Shown here: positions 19,432-28,879 of the stretch, piece by piece | Numbering within the stretch: position 1 is the stretch's first letter | How the letters are laid out: every line of letters starts with the position of its first letter | Assembly: GCF_001704275.1 (NCBI RefSeq) | Contig: NZ_CP011533.1 | Coordinates: forward strand, 6,758,001 to 6,822,000 | Length of the DNA: 64,000 bases | Direction of reading: 5' to 3' | Source: Streptomyces noursei ATCC 11455 | Lineage (GTDB): Bacteria; Actinomycetota; Actinomycetes; Streptomycetales; Streptomycetaceae | Notes under the pieces: generated by a model | What the model was told of the DNA's origin: nothing | Databases searched by the model: none | What the model saw: only the letters and a program-made list of their open reading frames with translations | Translations under genes and position numbers: made by a program

Positions 19432-20538
19432 ATGCCGTTGACCCCCGAGGACGTGCGGAACAAGCAGTTCACGACCGTCCGCCTCCGAGAAGGCTATGAC
19501 GAGGACGAGGTCGATGCCTTCCTCGACGAGGTCGAGGCCGAACTGACCCGCCTGCTGCGGGAGAACGAGGACCTGCGCGCCAAGCTGGCCGCCGCCACTC
19601 GGGCCGCCGCGCAGAACCAGCAGCAGGGGCTGCGCAAGGGTCCCGACCAGCAGCAGGACCAGCCGCAGCGGCCGGGGGCCCCGGTGCCCGCCGCCATATC
19701 CGGTCCGCAGCCGGTTCCGCCGCAGCAGCAGGGGATGGGTGGCCCGCCCCAACTGCCCGGTGGTGCACCGCAGCTGCCCCCCGGTCCCGGTGGCCACGGT
19801 CCCGGTCCGCAGGGCCCGCACGGCCCCGGCCCGATGGGCCAGGGCGGCCCGCTGGGCGGTCCGCTCGGCGGTCCCGGACAGCAGATGCCGCAGCCGGCCC
19901 CGCAGCAGGGCGGCCCCGGCGGTGACAGCGCGGCGCGCGTGCTGTCGCTGGCGCAGCAGACCGCCGACCAGGCGATCGCGGAGGCCCGTTCCGAGGCCAA
20001 CAAGATCGTCGGCGAGGCGCGCAGCCGTGCCGAGGGCCTGGAGCGGGACGCCCGCGCCAAGGCCGACGCGCTGGAGCGGGACGCGCAGGAGAAGCACCGC
20101 GTGGCGATGGGCTCGCTGGAGTCGGCCCGCGCGACGCTGGAGCGCAAGGTCGAGGACCTGCGCGGCTTCGAGCGCGAGTACCGCACGCGTCTGAAGTCGT
20201 ACCTGGAGAGCCAGCTGCGTCAGCTGGAGAACCAGTCCGACGAGTCGCTGGCCCCGCCGCGGACCCCGGCTGCCCCGTCGCTGCCGCCGTCGCCGTCGAT
20301 GGCGTCGGCCGGTGCGGGCACCATGGGCGGCAACCACACCATGGGTGGCGGCCCGTCCATGGGCGGCAACCACTCCATGAGCAGCCCGTCCAGCGGTGGT
20401 CCGTCCTACGGCGGTCAGCAGCAGATGTCGCCGGCGATGACCCAGCCGATGGCACCGGTGCGGCCGCAGGGTCCGTCGCCGATGCAGCAGACGCCGTCGC
20501 CGATGCGCGGCTTCCTCATCGACGAGGACGACAACTGA
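19432..20538 (+). CDS. divIVA: Polar growth determinant DivIVA
   Basis: A cytoplasmic coiled-coil protein that marks hyphal tips and directs apical cell wall growth. The 368 residues start MPLTPEDVRNKQFTTVRLREGYD, the membrane-binding DivIVA head. Next come a first coiled coil (to about 55), a long Gln/Gly/Pro-rich linker (about 58-160), a second coiled coil (about 163-265), and a low-complexity Met/Gly/Ser/Pro tail ending MRGFLIDEDDN. The linker and tail are typical of the Streptomyces form. It closes the dcw operon, followed by a strong terminator. Confidence 0.96.
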   Translation: MPLTPEDVRNKQFTTVRLREGYDEDEVDAFLDEVEAELTRLLRENEDLRAKLAAATRAAAQNQQQGLRKGPDQQQDQPQRPGAPVPAAISGPQPVPPQQQGMGGPPQLPGGAPQLPPGPGGHGPGPQGPHGPGPMGQGGPLGGPLGGPGQQMPQPAPQQGGPGGDSAARVLSLAQQTADQAIAEARSEANKIVGEARSRAEGLERDARAKADALERDAQEKHRVAMGSLESARATLERKVEDLRGFEREYRTRLKSYLESQLRQLENQSDESLAPPRTPAAPSLPPSPSMASAGAGTMGGNHTMGGGPSMGGNHSMSSPSSGGPSYGGQQQMSPAMTQPMAPVRPQGPSPMQQTPSPMRGFLIDEDDN

Positions 20539-20577
20539 CGGACGGCTGACGCCGGTACGGCGCGCAGAGTCGGCAAT

Positions 20578-20619
20578 CAGGGCCGGGCCCCGAGGGAACT
20601 CCCTCGGGGCCCGGCCCTG
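20578..20619 (+). terminator. Strong terminator of the dcw cluster
   Basis: Arms 20578-20596 and 20601-20619 pair perfectly over 19 bp with a 4-nt loop, 40 bp after the divIVA stop. It is among the strongest hairpins in the window and would end transcription from the whole cluster. Confidence 0.9.
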
Positions 20620-20713
20620 TTCGTACCACTTTGACCCCGTCTGTCGTCGCGCCCCCGTCCCGTCGTTCCCTGAGAGGGGCGCGGTGGTGGTACGCGGGGG
20701 GCGGAGAAGAGCG

Positions 20714-20744
20714 CAGGCCCCGGCGCGGAGTGCGCCGGGGCCTG
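20714..20744 (-). terminator. Terminator of ileS
   Basis: A perfect 13-bp stem (20714-20726 with 20732-20744) and a 5-nt loop lie 30 bp beyond the ileS stop. With the divIVA terminator it separates two convergent genes. The rest of 20539-20773 shows no gene. Confidence 0.8.
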
Positions 20745-20773
20745 GTCGTGCTCCGTCGTGCTTCCGTGCTCCG

Positions 20774-23700
20774 TTATGCCTTGCGGAGGTGGAAGGTCAG
20801 GGACAGTGCCTCGTCCGTGAAGGCCGGGCCGTAGGAACCGTCCGGCTCACCGGCGGCGAAGTCGGTGGCCAGCACCTCGTCGGCGATCAGCGCGGCGTGG
20901 TCGGTCAGCGCCGTCCGCAGCTCGTCGTCGGCGGCGGCCCAGCGCAGCGCGATCCGGTCGGCGACGTCCAGGCCGCTGTTCTTGCGGGCCTCCTGGATCA
21001 GCCGGATCGCGTCGCGGGCCAGGCCGGCGCGGCGCAGCTCCGGGGTGATCTCCAGGTCGAGGGCGACCGTCGCGCCCGCGTCCGAGGCCACCGACCAGCC
21101 CTCGCGCGGGGTTTCGGTGATGATGACCTCTTCGGGGCTCAGGCCGACGGTCTCGCCGTCCACCTCGACGCTCGCCGTGCCCTCGCGCAGCGCGAGCGAG
21201 AGGGCGGCGGCGTCCGAGGCGGCGACGGCCTTGGCGACCGCCTGGACGCCCTTGCCGAACCGCTTGCCCAGGGCCCGGAAGTTGGCCTTGGCGGTGGTGT
21301 CGACCAGGGAGCCGCCCACCTCGGAGAGCGAGGCCAGCGAGCTGACGTTGAGCTCCTCGGCGATCTGGGCGCGCAGGTCCTCGGAGAGGTCTGCGAAGCC
21401 GTGCGCGCCGACCAGCGCGCGGGACAGCGGCTGGCGGGTCTTCACCCCGGACTCGGCGCGGGTGGCGCGGCCCAGCTCGACCAGCCGGCGCACCAGCTGC
21501 ATCTGCGCGGAGAGCGCCGGGTCGATCAGCGCGCGGTCGGCCACCGGCCAGGTGGCGAGGTGCACCGAATCCGGGGCGTCCGGGGTGACCGGGACGACCA
21601 GGTCCTGCCAGACCCGCTCGGTGATGAACGGGACGAGCGGGGCCATCAGCCGGGTGACCGTCTCGATGACGTCGTGGAGGGTGCGCAGTGCGGCGGCGTC
21701 GCCCTGCCAGAAGCGGCGGCGCGAGCGGCGGACGTACCAGTTGGAGAGGTCGTCGACGAACGCGGAGAGCAGCTTGCCGGCGCGCTGGGTGTCGTAGCTC
21801 TCCAGCGCACCGGTCACCTCGTCGACGAGGGTGTGCAGCTCGCCGAGCAGCCAGCGGTCCAGCAGCGGACGGTCGGCCGGGGCCGGATCGGCCGCGGACG
21901 GCGCCCAGTTGGAGGTGCGGGCGTAGAGCGCCTGGAAGGCGACGGTGTTCCAGTACGTCAGCAGGGTCTTGCGGACGACTTCCTGGATGGTGTTGTGACC
22001 GACCCGGCGGGCCGACCACGGGGAGCCGCCGGCCGCCATGAACCAGCGGACCGCGTCGGCGCCGTGCTGGTCCATGAGCGGGATCGGCTGGAGGATGTTG
22101 CCCAGGTGCTTGGACATCTTCCGGCCGTCCTCGGCGAGGATGTGGCCCAGGCAGACCACGTTCTCGTAGGACGACTTGTCGAAGACGAGCGTGCCGACGG
22201 CCATCAGCGTGTAGAACCAGCCGCGGGTCTGGTCGATGGCCTCGGAGATGAACTGCGCCGGGTACCGCTTCTCGAAGAGTTCCTTGTTGCGGTACGGGTA
22301 GCCCCACTGCGCGAACGGCATCGAGCCGGAGTCGTACCAGGCGTCGATGACCTCCGGGACGCGGACCGCGGTCAGCGTGCAGCCCTCGTGGGTGCAGCCG
22401 AAGGTGATCGCGTCGATGAACGGGCGGTGCGGGTCCAGGCCGGACTGGTCGGTGCCGGTCAGCTCGGACAGCTCGGTGAGCGAGCCGACGCAGGTGAGGT
22501 GACCCTCCTCGCAGCGCCAGATGGGCAGCGGGGTGCCCCAGTAGCGGTTGCGGGAGAGCGCCCAGTCGATGTTGTTGTTCAGCCAGTCGCCGAACCGGCC
22601 GTGCTTGACCGAGTCCGGGAACCAGTTGGTGTTCTCGTTCTCCCGCAGCAGGGCGTCCTTGACCGCGGTGGTGCGGATGTACCAGGACGGCTGGGCGTAG
22701 TAGAGCAGCGCGGTGTGGCAGCGCCAGCAGTGCGGGTAGCTGTGCTCGTACGCGACGTGGCGGAAGAGCAGGCCGCGGGCGTCGAGGTCGGCGACCAGCG
22801 CCTCGTCGGCCTTCTTGAAGAACTGGCCGCCGACGAGCGGGAGTTGCTCCTCGAAGGTGCCGTCCGGGCGGACCGGGTTGACCACCGGGAGGTCGTACGC
22901 CCGGCAGGTCCGCAGGTCGTCCTCGCCGAAGGCGGGGGCCTGGTGGACGAGGCCGGTGCCGTCGTCGGTGGTGACGTACTCGGCGTTGACGACGAAGTTG
23001 GCGCCGTCGAGGTCGAGCAGCCGGAAGGGGCGCTCGTAGGACCAGCGCTCCATCTCGCGGCCGGTGAAGGACTCGCCGGTGGCCGTCCAGCCCTCGCCCA
23101 GCGCCTTCTCCAGCAGCGGCTCGGCGACGACCACGTGCTCGGCGCCGTCGGTGGCGACGACGTAGGTGACGTCGGGGTGGGCGGCGACCGCGGTGTTGGA
23201 GACCAGTGTCCAGGGGGTGGTCGTCCAGATCAGCAGGGCGGCCCGGCCGGCCAGCGGGCCGGAGGTCAGCGGGAGGCGGACGAAGACCGAGGGGTCGACG
23301 ACCGTCTCGTAGCCCTGCGCGAGCTCGTGGTCCGACAGACCGGTGCCGCAGCGCGGGCACCAGGGGGCGACGCGGTGGTCCTGGACCAGCAGGCCCTTGG
23401 TGAAGATCTCCTTCAGCGACCACCACACCGACTCGATGTAGTCGGGGTCCATCGTGCGGTACGGGGCGTCCAGGTCGGTCCAGTAGCCCATGCGGGTCGT
23501 GAGTTCGGCGAAGGCGTCGGTGTGCCGGGTCACCGACTCGCGGCACTTGGCGTTGAACTCGGCGATGCCGTACGCCTCGATGTCCTTCTTGCCGCTGAAG
23601 CCGAGCTCCTTCTCCACGGCCAGCTCGACCGGGAGGCCGTGGCAGTCCCAGCCGGCCTTGCGGTCGACGTGGTAGCCCTGCATCGTGCGGAACCGGGGGA

Positions 23701-23917
23701 AGACGTCCTTGAAGACCCGGGCCTCGATGTGGTGGGCGCCGGGCATGCCGTTGGCCGTCGGGGGGCCCTCGTAGAAGACCCACTCGGGGCGGCCCTCGGA
23801 CTGCTGCAGGGTGCGGGCGAAGACCTTCCGCTCCTGCCAGAAGTCGAGCACAGCGTGTTCCAGGGCGGGCAGGTCTACCTGGGCTGGTACCTGGCGGTAC
23901 TGGGGTGTGGGACTCAT
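20774..23917 (-). CDS. ileS: Isoleucyl-tRNA synthetase
   Basis: A class I aminoacyl-tRNA synthetase of 1047 residues that charges tRNA-Ile and edits valine. The HIGH-type signature region is GPPTANGMPGAHH (residues 51-63), and the second signature is KMSKH (600-604) in place of KMSKS. Together with the overall length and the absence of a C-terminal zinc-finger cysteine cluster, this suggests the eukaryote-like IleRS2 type, associated with lower mupirocin sensitivity. The ATG at 23917 was chosen because GGAGGAAC lies 6 nt upstream, and that same ribosome site is the target of the T-box switch in the leader. The longer frame from 24013 runs through the T-box and is rejected. Confidence 0.95.
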   Translation of the reverse strand: MSPTPQYRQVPAQVDLPALEHAVLDFWQERKVFARTLQQSEGRPEWVFYEGPPTANGMPGAHHIEARVFKDVFPRFRTMQGYHVDRKAGWDCHGLPVELAVEKELGFSGKKDIEAYGIAEFNAKCRESVTRHTDAFAELTTRMGYWTDLDAPYRTMDPDYIESVWWSLKEIFTKGLLVQDHRVAPWCPRCGTGLSDHELAQGYETVVDPSVFVRLPLTSGPLAGRAALLIWTTTPWTLVSNTAVAAHPDVTYVVATDGAEHVVVAEPLLEKALGEGWTATGESFTGREMERWSYERPFRLLDLDGANFVVNAEYVTTDDGTGLVHQAPAFGEDDLRTCRAYDLPVVNPVRPDGTFEEQLPLVGGQFFKKADEALVADLDARGLLFRHVAYEHSYPHCWRCHTALLYYAQPSWYIRTTAVKDALLRENENTNWFPDSVKHGRFGDWLNNNIDWALSRNRYWGTPLPIWRCEEGHLTCVGSLTELSELTGTDQSGLDPHRPFIDAITFGCTHEGCTLTAVRVPEVIDAWYDSGSMPFAQWGYPYRNKELFEKRYPAQFISEAIDQTRGWFYTLMAVGTLVFDKSSYENVVCLGHILAEDGRKMSKHLGNILQPIPLMDQHGADAVRWFMAAGGSPWSARRVGHNTIQEVVRKTLLTYWNTVAFQALYARTSNWAPSAADPAPADRPLLDRWLLGELHTLVDEVTGALESYDTQRAGKLLSAFVDDLSNWYVRRSRRRFWQGDAAALRTLHDVIETVTRLMAPLVPFITERVWQDLVVPVTPDAPDSVHLATWPVADRALIDPALSAQMQLVRRLVELGRATRAESGVKTRQPLSRALVGAHGFADLSEDLRAQIAEELNVSSLASLSEVGGSLVDTTAKANFRALGKRFGKGVQAVAKAVAASDAAALSLALREGTASVEVDGETVGLSPEEVIITETPREGWSVASDAGATVALDLEITPELRRAGLARDAIRLIQEARKNSGLDVADRIALRWAAADDELRTALTDHAALIADEVLATDFAAGEPDGSYGPAFTDEALSLTFHLRKA

Positions 23918-24190
23918 CGGTTCCTCCGGCGGACACCTGGGTGCGTTCTCCGACCGGAGGGACGAGAGCACGTGCTCCCGCGGTACCACCCTCCTTGGCG
24001 GTGCGCGCCGCACCGCCCCCTCATTGGGGTCGCGCTGCCGGTTCTAGTCGCCCTGGCGGCCCGTGGGCCCCGCTCACTGTCCAGAGCTTTCTTCCGGCGG
24101 CTCCGGGCTGATCTTCACGTCATGCACGCCCCCGGGCTCGCACCGTCCCCGGGTCGCTGCAGGCTGCGTATGACGCTACTCGTCCCATCG
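23918..24190 (-). promoter_or_regulatory. Translational T-box riboswitch controlling ileS
   Basis: Read on the minus strand, the T-box core TGGTACCGCG is the complement of 23979-23988, inside an antisequestrator stem closed by GGAGGG and CCCTCC. The nucleotide after TGG is T, which pairs with the A discriminator of tRNA-Ile. An ATC specifier codon lies at 24110-24112 within GTGAAGATCAGC. The segment CCTCCGG (complement of 23954-23960) can instead pair with the ribosome site CCGGAGG (complement of 23923-23929). Uncharged tRNA-Ile would therefore free the ribosome site rather than prevent termination. The 5' boundary is approximate. Confidence 0.85.
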
Positions 24191-24460
24191 ACGCCTTTCG
24201 CTGCGCCCCCAAGCTCTCGCCTTCGCTTGAGCAGGGGGTGTCCCCACAGTGTACGGGGCCGCGCCGAGGGCGGCCGACCGGATTTCCCGGCCGCCGACCC
24301 AGGGGGACCGGGCGGGGGCCGCCGCCCGGCGGGTGACCCGAATGGCGAGCAGCTCCGGAGCGGGTCGTTCCGGGCGGATTACGGCGCGGGGAGCGGGGCA
24401 CAACCGAGGCAGACCGGACGTACGGCCCCGGCGGCGGGGGTGGCCGGGCGGTGCGTCTCG
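24191..24460. other. Gene-free region upstream of the ileS T-box
   Basis: No credible gene is seen here. On the minus strand TACACT (complement of 24248-24253) is a candidate -10 for ileS, with a start near 24241 and a 324-nt leader. A bulged hairpin at about 24208-24237 would lie at the 5' end of that leader. No clear -35 was found. Confidence 0.35.
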
Positions 24461-24489
24461 TTGCCGCGTGCCGTGAGGCGATTTATCGT
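24461..24489 (+). promoter_or_regulatory. Candidate promoter of the DksA-type gene
   Basis: TTGCCG (24461-24466), a 17-bp spacer and TATCGT (24484-24489) give a good sigma-HrdB-like promoter, with a start near 24496 and a 43-nt leader before the ATG at 24539. Confidence 0.5.
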
Positions 24490-24538
24490 TCCCGTCACGA
24501 TTCGCGAACTAGATCACATATGTGAAGGGATCGCGGCC

Positions 24539-25354
24539 ATGGTGGCGAAAAAGACCGCCGCGGAGAAGATCACGACGTCCGGCGGGCCTGCTGACGAGGA
24601 CGTCGTGCAGCGGTCCGTCCGCCAGGAGGCGACCGGGCACCCGGCGGCGCCGGAGACGTCGGAGCAGCACGAGAAGGCCGCTCCGGAGAAGGCGGCCGTG
24701 AAGAAGGCGCCGGCGAAGAAGGCGGCGCCCGCCAAGACCGCCGCCAAGAAGACCGCCGCCAGGAAGACCGCGGCGAAGAAGGCGGCGGCCAAGAAGACGA
24801 CGGCGAAGAAGGCGACCGCCAAGAAGGCGGCGACCGGGCAGGCGCCGGCGGCGGAGAAGACGGGAGCCAACACGGTGGTGGCGAAGAAGACGGCGGAGGA
24901 CGCGTCGGTCGCGCACGGCGCGGACTCCGCGGTGCCCCCGGCCCGCGCGGCCGCGACACCCGGTGAACTCGCGGTGCGGCCCGGCGAGGATCCCTGGACG
25001 CCGGCGGAGGTGGCCGAGGCGCGGTCCGCCCTGATGGACGAGGTGGGCCGGCTGCGGGCCGAGATCGTCGCCGCGGGGGACGCGATCGCCGGGCTGATGC
25101 GGGACTCGGGGGACGGCGCGGGCGACGACGAGGCCGACACCGGCACCAAGAACATCACCCGCGAGCACGAGCTGGCGCTGGCCTCCAACGCCCGCGAGAT
25201 GCTGCGCCAGACCGAGCGGGCGCTCGGCCGGCTGGACGCCGGCACGTACGGGCTGTGCGAGAACTGCGGGCAGCCGATCGGCAAGGCGCGGATGCAGGCG
25301 TTCCCGCGCGCGACGCTCTGTGTGGAGTGCAAGCAGAAGCAGGAACGGCGCTGA
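24539..25354 (+). CDS. DksA/TraR-type zinc-finger protein with histone-H1-like Lys/Ala tail
   Basis: A 271-residue protein in two parts. Residues 1-52 are polar. Residues 53-100 are a run of KKA/AKK units like histone H1 tails and bacterial H1-like proteins, which bind DNA. From about 155 the C-terminal part matches the DksA/TraR family: a helical hairpin ([20 protein letters not shown]), then [17 protein letters not shown], with a C4 zinc finger C240, C243, C261, C264. DksA proteins act in the RNA polymerase secondary channel. Whether this one does is not shown, because the acidic tip residues are not obvious. Start ATG 24539 follows GAAGGGA. It lies between ileS and lspA, transcribed away from ileS. 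Confidence 0.88.
   Translation: MVAKKTAAEKITTSGGPADEDVVQRSVRQEATGHPAAPETSEQHEKAAPEKAAVKKAPAKKAAPAKTAAKKTAARKTAAKKAAAKKTTAKKATAKKAATGQAPAAEKTGANTVVAKKTAEDASVAHGADSAVPPARAAATPGELAVRPGEDPWTPAEVAEARSALMDEVGRLRAEIVAAGDAIAGLMRDSGDGAGDDEADTGTKNITREHELALASNAREMLRQTERALGRLDAGTYGLCENCGQPIGKARMQAFPRATLCVECKQKQERR
24695..24838 (+). repeat. Degenerate Lys/Ala codon repeat in the DksA-type gene
   Basis: About 48 codons made almost entirely of AAG and GCC/GCG triplets, in imperfect KKA, KKTA and KKAA units. Such tracts expand and shrink easily, so length may vary between strains. It encodes the H1-like region and is not a CRISPR or intergenic repeat. Confidence 0.7.
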
Positions 25355-25481
25355 TCGGTGTGCGCCCGCGGCGCGCAGCGGGCCGGCACCTGTCCGGCCC
25401 GCCGGCGCAGGCGTGTGCCGTACCCTCGTGGTCAGCCGGGCTGGGCCTGGTGAAGGACTCGACGGGCTGAGGGACGCACAC

Positions 25482-26084
25482 GTGGCAGAGGCGGAACGCA
25501 TCACCGGTACGCCGGAATCCGAGCCGGGTTCCGGGTCGGATCCCACGACGGGATCCGACGGGGGACGGCCGGCGGAGGGCGAGCGGCCCACCGGGCGGGG
25601 CAAGCGGCGGATCGCCGCGCTGCTGCTGGTGGCCGCGATCGTCTACCTGCTCGACCTGGGCAGCAAGCTCGCGGTGGTCGCCAAGCTGGAGCACCACGCG
25701 CCGGTCGAGGTCATCGGGACGCTGCTGCAGTTCAGCGTGATCCGCAACCGCGGGGCGGCCTTCGGCTTCGGTGAGGCGCTGACGGTCCTGCTGACGGTGA
25801 TCGCCGCGGTGGTGATCGTGGTGATCGCCCGGATCGCCCGCAAGCTCTACAGCCTGCCCTGGGCGATCGCGCTGGGGCTGCTGCTGGGCGGTGCGTTCGG
25901 CAACCTCACCGACCGGATCTTCCGCTCGCCGGGCGTCTTCCGGGGGGCGGTGGTGGACTTCATCGCCCCCGCGCACTTCGCGGTCTTCAACCTCGCCGAC
26001 TCCGCGATCGTCTGCGGCGGCGTGCTGATCGTGCTGCTGTCCTTCCGGGGCCTGGACCCCGACGGGACGGTCCACAAGGACTGA
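25482..26084 (+). CDS. lspA: Lipoprotein signal peptidase LspA
   Basis: An aspartic membrane protease (signal peptidase II) that cleaves the signal peptide from prolipoproteins. The 200 residues have an acidic, disordered head of about 40 residues, then four membrane segments. The catalytic aspartates are D144 in GNLTDR and D173 in FNLADSAIV, both in their family motifs. [11 protein letters not shown] near residue 88 is also conserved. GTG 25482 is the start that keeps the head; no strong ribosome site is visible. It precedes rluD, the widespread lspA-rluD pairing. Confidence 0.95.
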   Translation: MAEAERITGTPESEPGSGSDPTTGSDGGRPAEGERPTGRGKRRIAALLLVAAIVYLLDLGSKLAVVAKLEHHAPVEVIGTLLQFSVIRNRGAAFGFGEALTVLLTVIAAVVIVVIARIARKLYSLPWAIALGLLLGGAFGNLTDRIFRSPGVFRGAVVDFIAPAHFAVFNLADSAIVCGGVLIVLLSFRGLDPDGTVHKD

Positions 26085-26171
26085 CGGCCCGCGCCCGGTT
26101 CCACGTCCCGCTTCCACGCCGGTGTCCCGGCCCCGGGGCCCTCGCCGGGCAGGGCAGTACCGCGGGACTGC

Positions 26172-26177
26172 CATACT
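26172..26177 (+). promoter_or_regulatory. -10 hexamer for a leaderless rluD transcript
   Basis: CATACT ends 7 nt before the GTG start codon at 26184, so transcription would start on the start codon itself. No Shine-Dalgarno sequence is present at this gene. Confidence 0.4.
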
Positions 26178-26183
26178 CGTGGG

Positions 26184-27125
26184 GTGAGCAGCTTCCCCGA
26201 GATCCGCACCCTGCCCGTACCGGACGGCCTGGAGGGCGAGCGCGTGGACGCCGCGCTGGCCCGCATGTTCGGCTTTTCCCGGACGAAGGCGGCCGAGCTC
26301 GCGTCGGCCGGCAAGGTCCGGGTCGACGGCGCCGAGGTGATGAAGTCCGAGCGGGTGCGCGGGGGCGCCTGGCTGGAGGTCGAGATGCCGGCCGCCGCCG
26401 CGCCGGTCGAGATCGTGGCCGAGCCCGTCGAGGGCATGGAGATCGTGCACGACGACGACGACATCGTGGTGATCGTCAAGCCGGTGGGGGTCGCCGCGCA
26501 CCCCAGCCCCGGCTGGAGCGGCACGACCGTCATCGGTGGTCTGGCCGCGGCCGGCTACCGGATCTCCACCTCGGGGGCGGCCGAGCGGCAGGGCATCGTG
26601 CACCGTCTCGACGTCGGGACCTCCGGGCTGATGGTGGTCGCCAAGTCGGAGCGCGCGTACACGTCGCTGAAGCGGCAGTTCAAGGAGCGGGTGCCGGACA
26701 AGCGCTACCACGCGCTGGTGCAGGGCCACCCGGACCCGATGAGCGGCACCATCGACGCCCCCATCGGGCGGCACCCCAACCACGACTACAAGTGGGCGGT
26801 CATCGCCGACGGCAAGCCGTCGGTCACCCACTACGACCTGATCGAGGCGTTCCGGGCGGCCAGCCTGCTGGACATCAAGCTGGAGACCGGCCGGACGCAC
26901 CAGATCCGGGTGCACATGTCCGCGCACCGGCACCCCTGCGTCGGCGACATGACCTACGGCGCGGACCCCACCCTGGCCAAGCGGCTGGGCGTGGCCCGGC
27001 AGTGGCTGCACGCGGTGCGGCTGGGCTTTGAGCACCCCTCGGACGGGCGCTGGGTCGAGTTCGAGAGCGCGTACCCGGCGGACCTCCAGCGTGCGCTGGA
27101 CACCGTCCGGGAAGAGAGCTACTGA
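26184..27125 (+). CDS. RluD/RluA-type 23S rRNA pseudouridine synthase
   Basis: A 313-residue enzyme converting uridines in structured RNA to pseudouridine. An N-terminal S4 RNA-binding domain (about residues 15-70) precedes the RluA-type catalytic domain. The catalytic aspartate is D143 in [29 protein letters not shown] near residue 234 is a further family motif. RluD type (23S U1911/1915/1917) is the likely subclass, judged by the S4 domain and the lspA neighbour. Start GTG 26184; probably leaderless. Confidence 0.92.
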   Translation: MSSFPEIRTLPVPDGLEGERVDAALARMFGFSRTKAAELASAGKVRVDGAEVMKSERVRGGAWLEVEMPAAAAPVEIVAEPVEGMEIVHDDDDIVVIVKPVGVAAHPSPGWSGTTVIGGLAAAGYRISTSGAAERQGIVHRLDVGTSGLMVVAKSERAYTSLKRQFKERVPDKRYHALVQGHPDPMSGTIDAPIGRHPNHDYKWAVIADGKPSVTHYDLIEAFRAASLLDIKLETGRTHQIRVHMSAHRHPCVGDMTYGADPTLAKRLGVARQWLHAVRLGFEHPSDGRWVEFESAYPADLQRALDTVREESY

Positions 27126-27252
27126 CGCCGGTACCGCGCCCGAGTCGGGGCAACTCCGGACATCTCGGCCGGCAAAAGCGGGCATCTGATCACTTCATGG
27201 CAGGCTTGGGGCGAAATGTGATCGAAATCGACCGCCCCGGAGCGTAGCCACC

Positions 27253-28845
27253 GTGGATCAGTTGGCCCTGCTGTTCGTCCTGCTGTTCGGAGCGGTGGTG
27301 ATGGTTCCGGTCGGCGACCGGCTGGGCCTGCCCTCGCCGGTGCTGATGACGCTCGCCGGCGCGGTGCTGGCGCTGCTGCCGTTCGTGCCCAACGTCGAGG
27401 TGCCGCCCGAGTACATCCTGCCGATCGTGCTGCCGCCGCTGCTCTACGCGGCCGTCCAGCGCACCTCCTGGCGGCAGTTCACCGCCAACCTGCGGCCGAT
27501 CTTCCTGCTCGCGGTGCTGCTGGTGTTCGCCACCACGGCGGCGGTCGCGGCGGTCGCCCAGGCGGTGGTGCCGGGGATGCCGGTGGCCGCCGCGGTGGTG
27601 CTGGGCGCGCTGGTCGCCCCGCCCGACCCGGTCGCCGCCACCGCGGTGGCCGGCAAGCTCGGACTGCCCCGCCGCATGGTCTCCATCCTGGAGGGCGAGG
27701 GGCTGTTCAACGACGTCACCGCGATCGTGCTGTACCACGTCGCACTGGCCGCGGTGATCAGCGGGAGCTTCTCGGTGCCCGGCGCGGTGGGCTCGCTGGT
27801 GCTCTCCGCCGTCGTCGCCATAGCGGTCGGCCTGGTGCTCGGCTGGGTCACGAACCAGCTGATGGGGCGGCTCGGCGACCCGACGCTGCAGATCGGGCTG
27901 ACGCTCCTGGTGCCGTTCGTGGCGTACGTCCTGGCCGAGGAGTTCAAGGGGTCGGGCGTGCTCGCGGTGCTGACCTGCGCGCTGTTCCTGGCCGAGTACG
28001 CGGTCGACGCGGACGACGTGATGGGCCGGCTGGCCGGCTACACCTTCTGGGAGGTGGTCGACACCCTCGTCACCGGCGTCGCGTTCGGGCTGATCGGCCT
28101 GGAGCTGCACAACATCCTCGGTGCCGCCGCCGGCCGTTGGGGCTCGCTGCTGGGCGCCGGCGCCGCGGTGGTCGGGGTGGTCGTCGCGGTGCGGCTGGTG
28201 TGGCTGCTGCCCGCCGCCTGGCTCGCCAAGCGGATGCACAAGCGTCGGGACTACGACGAGGACATCCCGATGAGCTGGCGGGAGACGGTCATCATGTGGT
28301 GGTCCGGGATGCGCGGGGTGGCCTCGGTGGCGCTGGCCCTGGCCATCCCCTACGGGATCGACGGCGGGCCCTTCCCGGCCCGCGACGAGATCCTGTTCAT
28401 CGCCTTCGCGGTGGTCCTGTCCACGCTGATCATCCAGGGGCTGACGCTGCCCTGGCTGGTGCGCAAGCTGCGGGTGCGGGCCGACACCGACGCCGCGGAC
28501 GAGCTGGAGCGGGAGCTGGCGCTGCGGGTCGTCAAGGCGTCCAAGCGCCGGCTGAAGGAGATCCTGGAGGTCGAGGAGGTCTCCGACGAGGTCGCCGACC
28601 AACTGGCCCGCCGGGCCTACGACATCGGGGCCCGGATCGCGCCGGACATCGTCGACGAGGAGCGGCGGGAGCTGTTCGAGAAGCGCATCTCCCGGCTGAA
28701 GAAGGTCCAGCGGATCCAGAACGAGATGCTCTCGGCCGCCCGGCACGAGGTGCTGGCGGCCCGCAGCGAGCCGGGCGCCGACCCGGAGGTCGTCGACCGG
28801 GTGCTGCGCCACCTGGACGTGCGGAGCCTGCGGGCGACCCCGTAG
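27253..28845 (+). CDS. Na+/H+ antiporter of the CPA1 (NhaP/NHE) family
   Basis: A polytopic membrane antiporter of 530 residues exchanging Na+ or K+ for protons. About twelve hydrophobic segments fill residues 1-400. The ion-binding motifs of CPA1 are visible: APPDPVAATAV near residue 117 and EGEGLFNDVTAIVLY near residue 147, containing the ND pair. The last 120 residues are a charged cytoplasmic tail with coiled-coil character. Start GTG 27253, 127 bp after rluD. The upstream gap has GATCAC/GTGATC half-sites at 27188-27193 and 27218-27223 that may be regulatory. Confidence 0.93.
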   Translation: MDQLALLFVLLFGAVVMVPVGDRLGLPSPVLMTLAGAVLALLPFVPNVEVPPEYILPIVLPPLLYAAVQRTSWRQFTANLRPIFLLAVLLVFATTAAVAAVAQAVVPGMPVAAAVVLGALVAPPDPVAATAVAGKLGLPRRMVSILEGEGLFNDVTAIVLYHVALAAVISGSFSVPGAVGSLVLSAVVAIAVGLVLGWVTNQLMGRLGDPTLQIGLTLLVPFVAYVLAEEFKGSGVLAVLTCALFLAEYAVDADDVMGRLAGYTFWEVVDTLVTGVAFGLIGLELHNILGAAAGRWGSLLGAGAAVVGVVVAVRLVWLLPAAWLAKRMHKRRDYDEDIPMSWRETVIMWWSGMRGVASVALALAIPYGIDGGPFPARDEILFIAFAVVLSTLIIQGLTLPWLVRKLRVRADTDAADELERELALRVVKASKRRLKEILEVEEVSDEVADQLARRAYDIGARIAPDIVDEERRELFEKRISRLKKVQRIQNEMLSAARHEVLAARSEPGADPEVVDRVLRHLDVRSLRATP

Positions 28846-28879
28846 GCGCGGCGGGGTGGTGCGCCGGACGGGCGGCCGG

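Noticed and set aside
20631..20834. A 67-codon plus-strand frame after divIVA
   Set aside because: It lies over the ileS terminator and the ileS 3' end, without a ribosome site, and has an Arg/Ser composition typical of noise.
23918..24013. A longer ileS start at 24013
   Set aside because: It would place coding sequence across the T-box core and sequestrator. ATG 23917 has the proper ribosome site.
20684..24538. Upstream extension of the DksA-type frame to 1556 codons
   Set aside because: It runs antisense through ileS and the T-box. The protein family begins near ATG 24539, which has a promoter and a ribosome site.
24695..24838. The Lys/Ala codon tract as a possible CRISPR or tandem DNA repeat element
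   Set aside because: Units are codon-based, irregular and in frame. No spacers are present.
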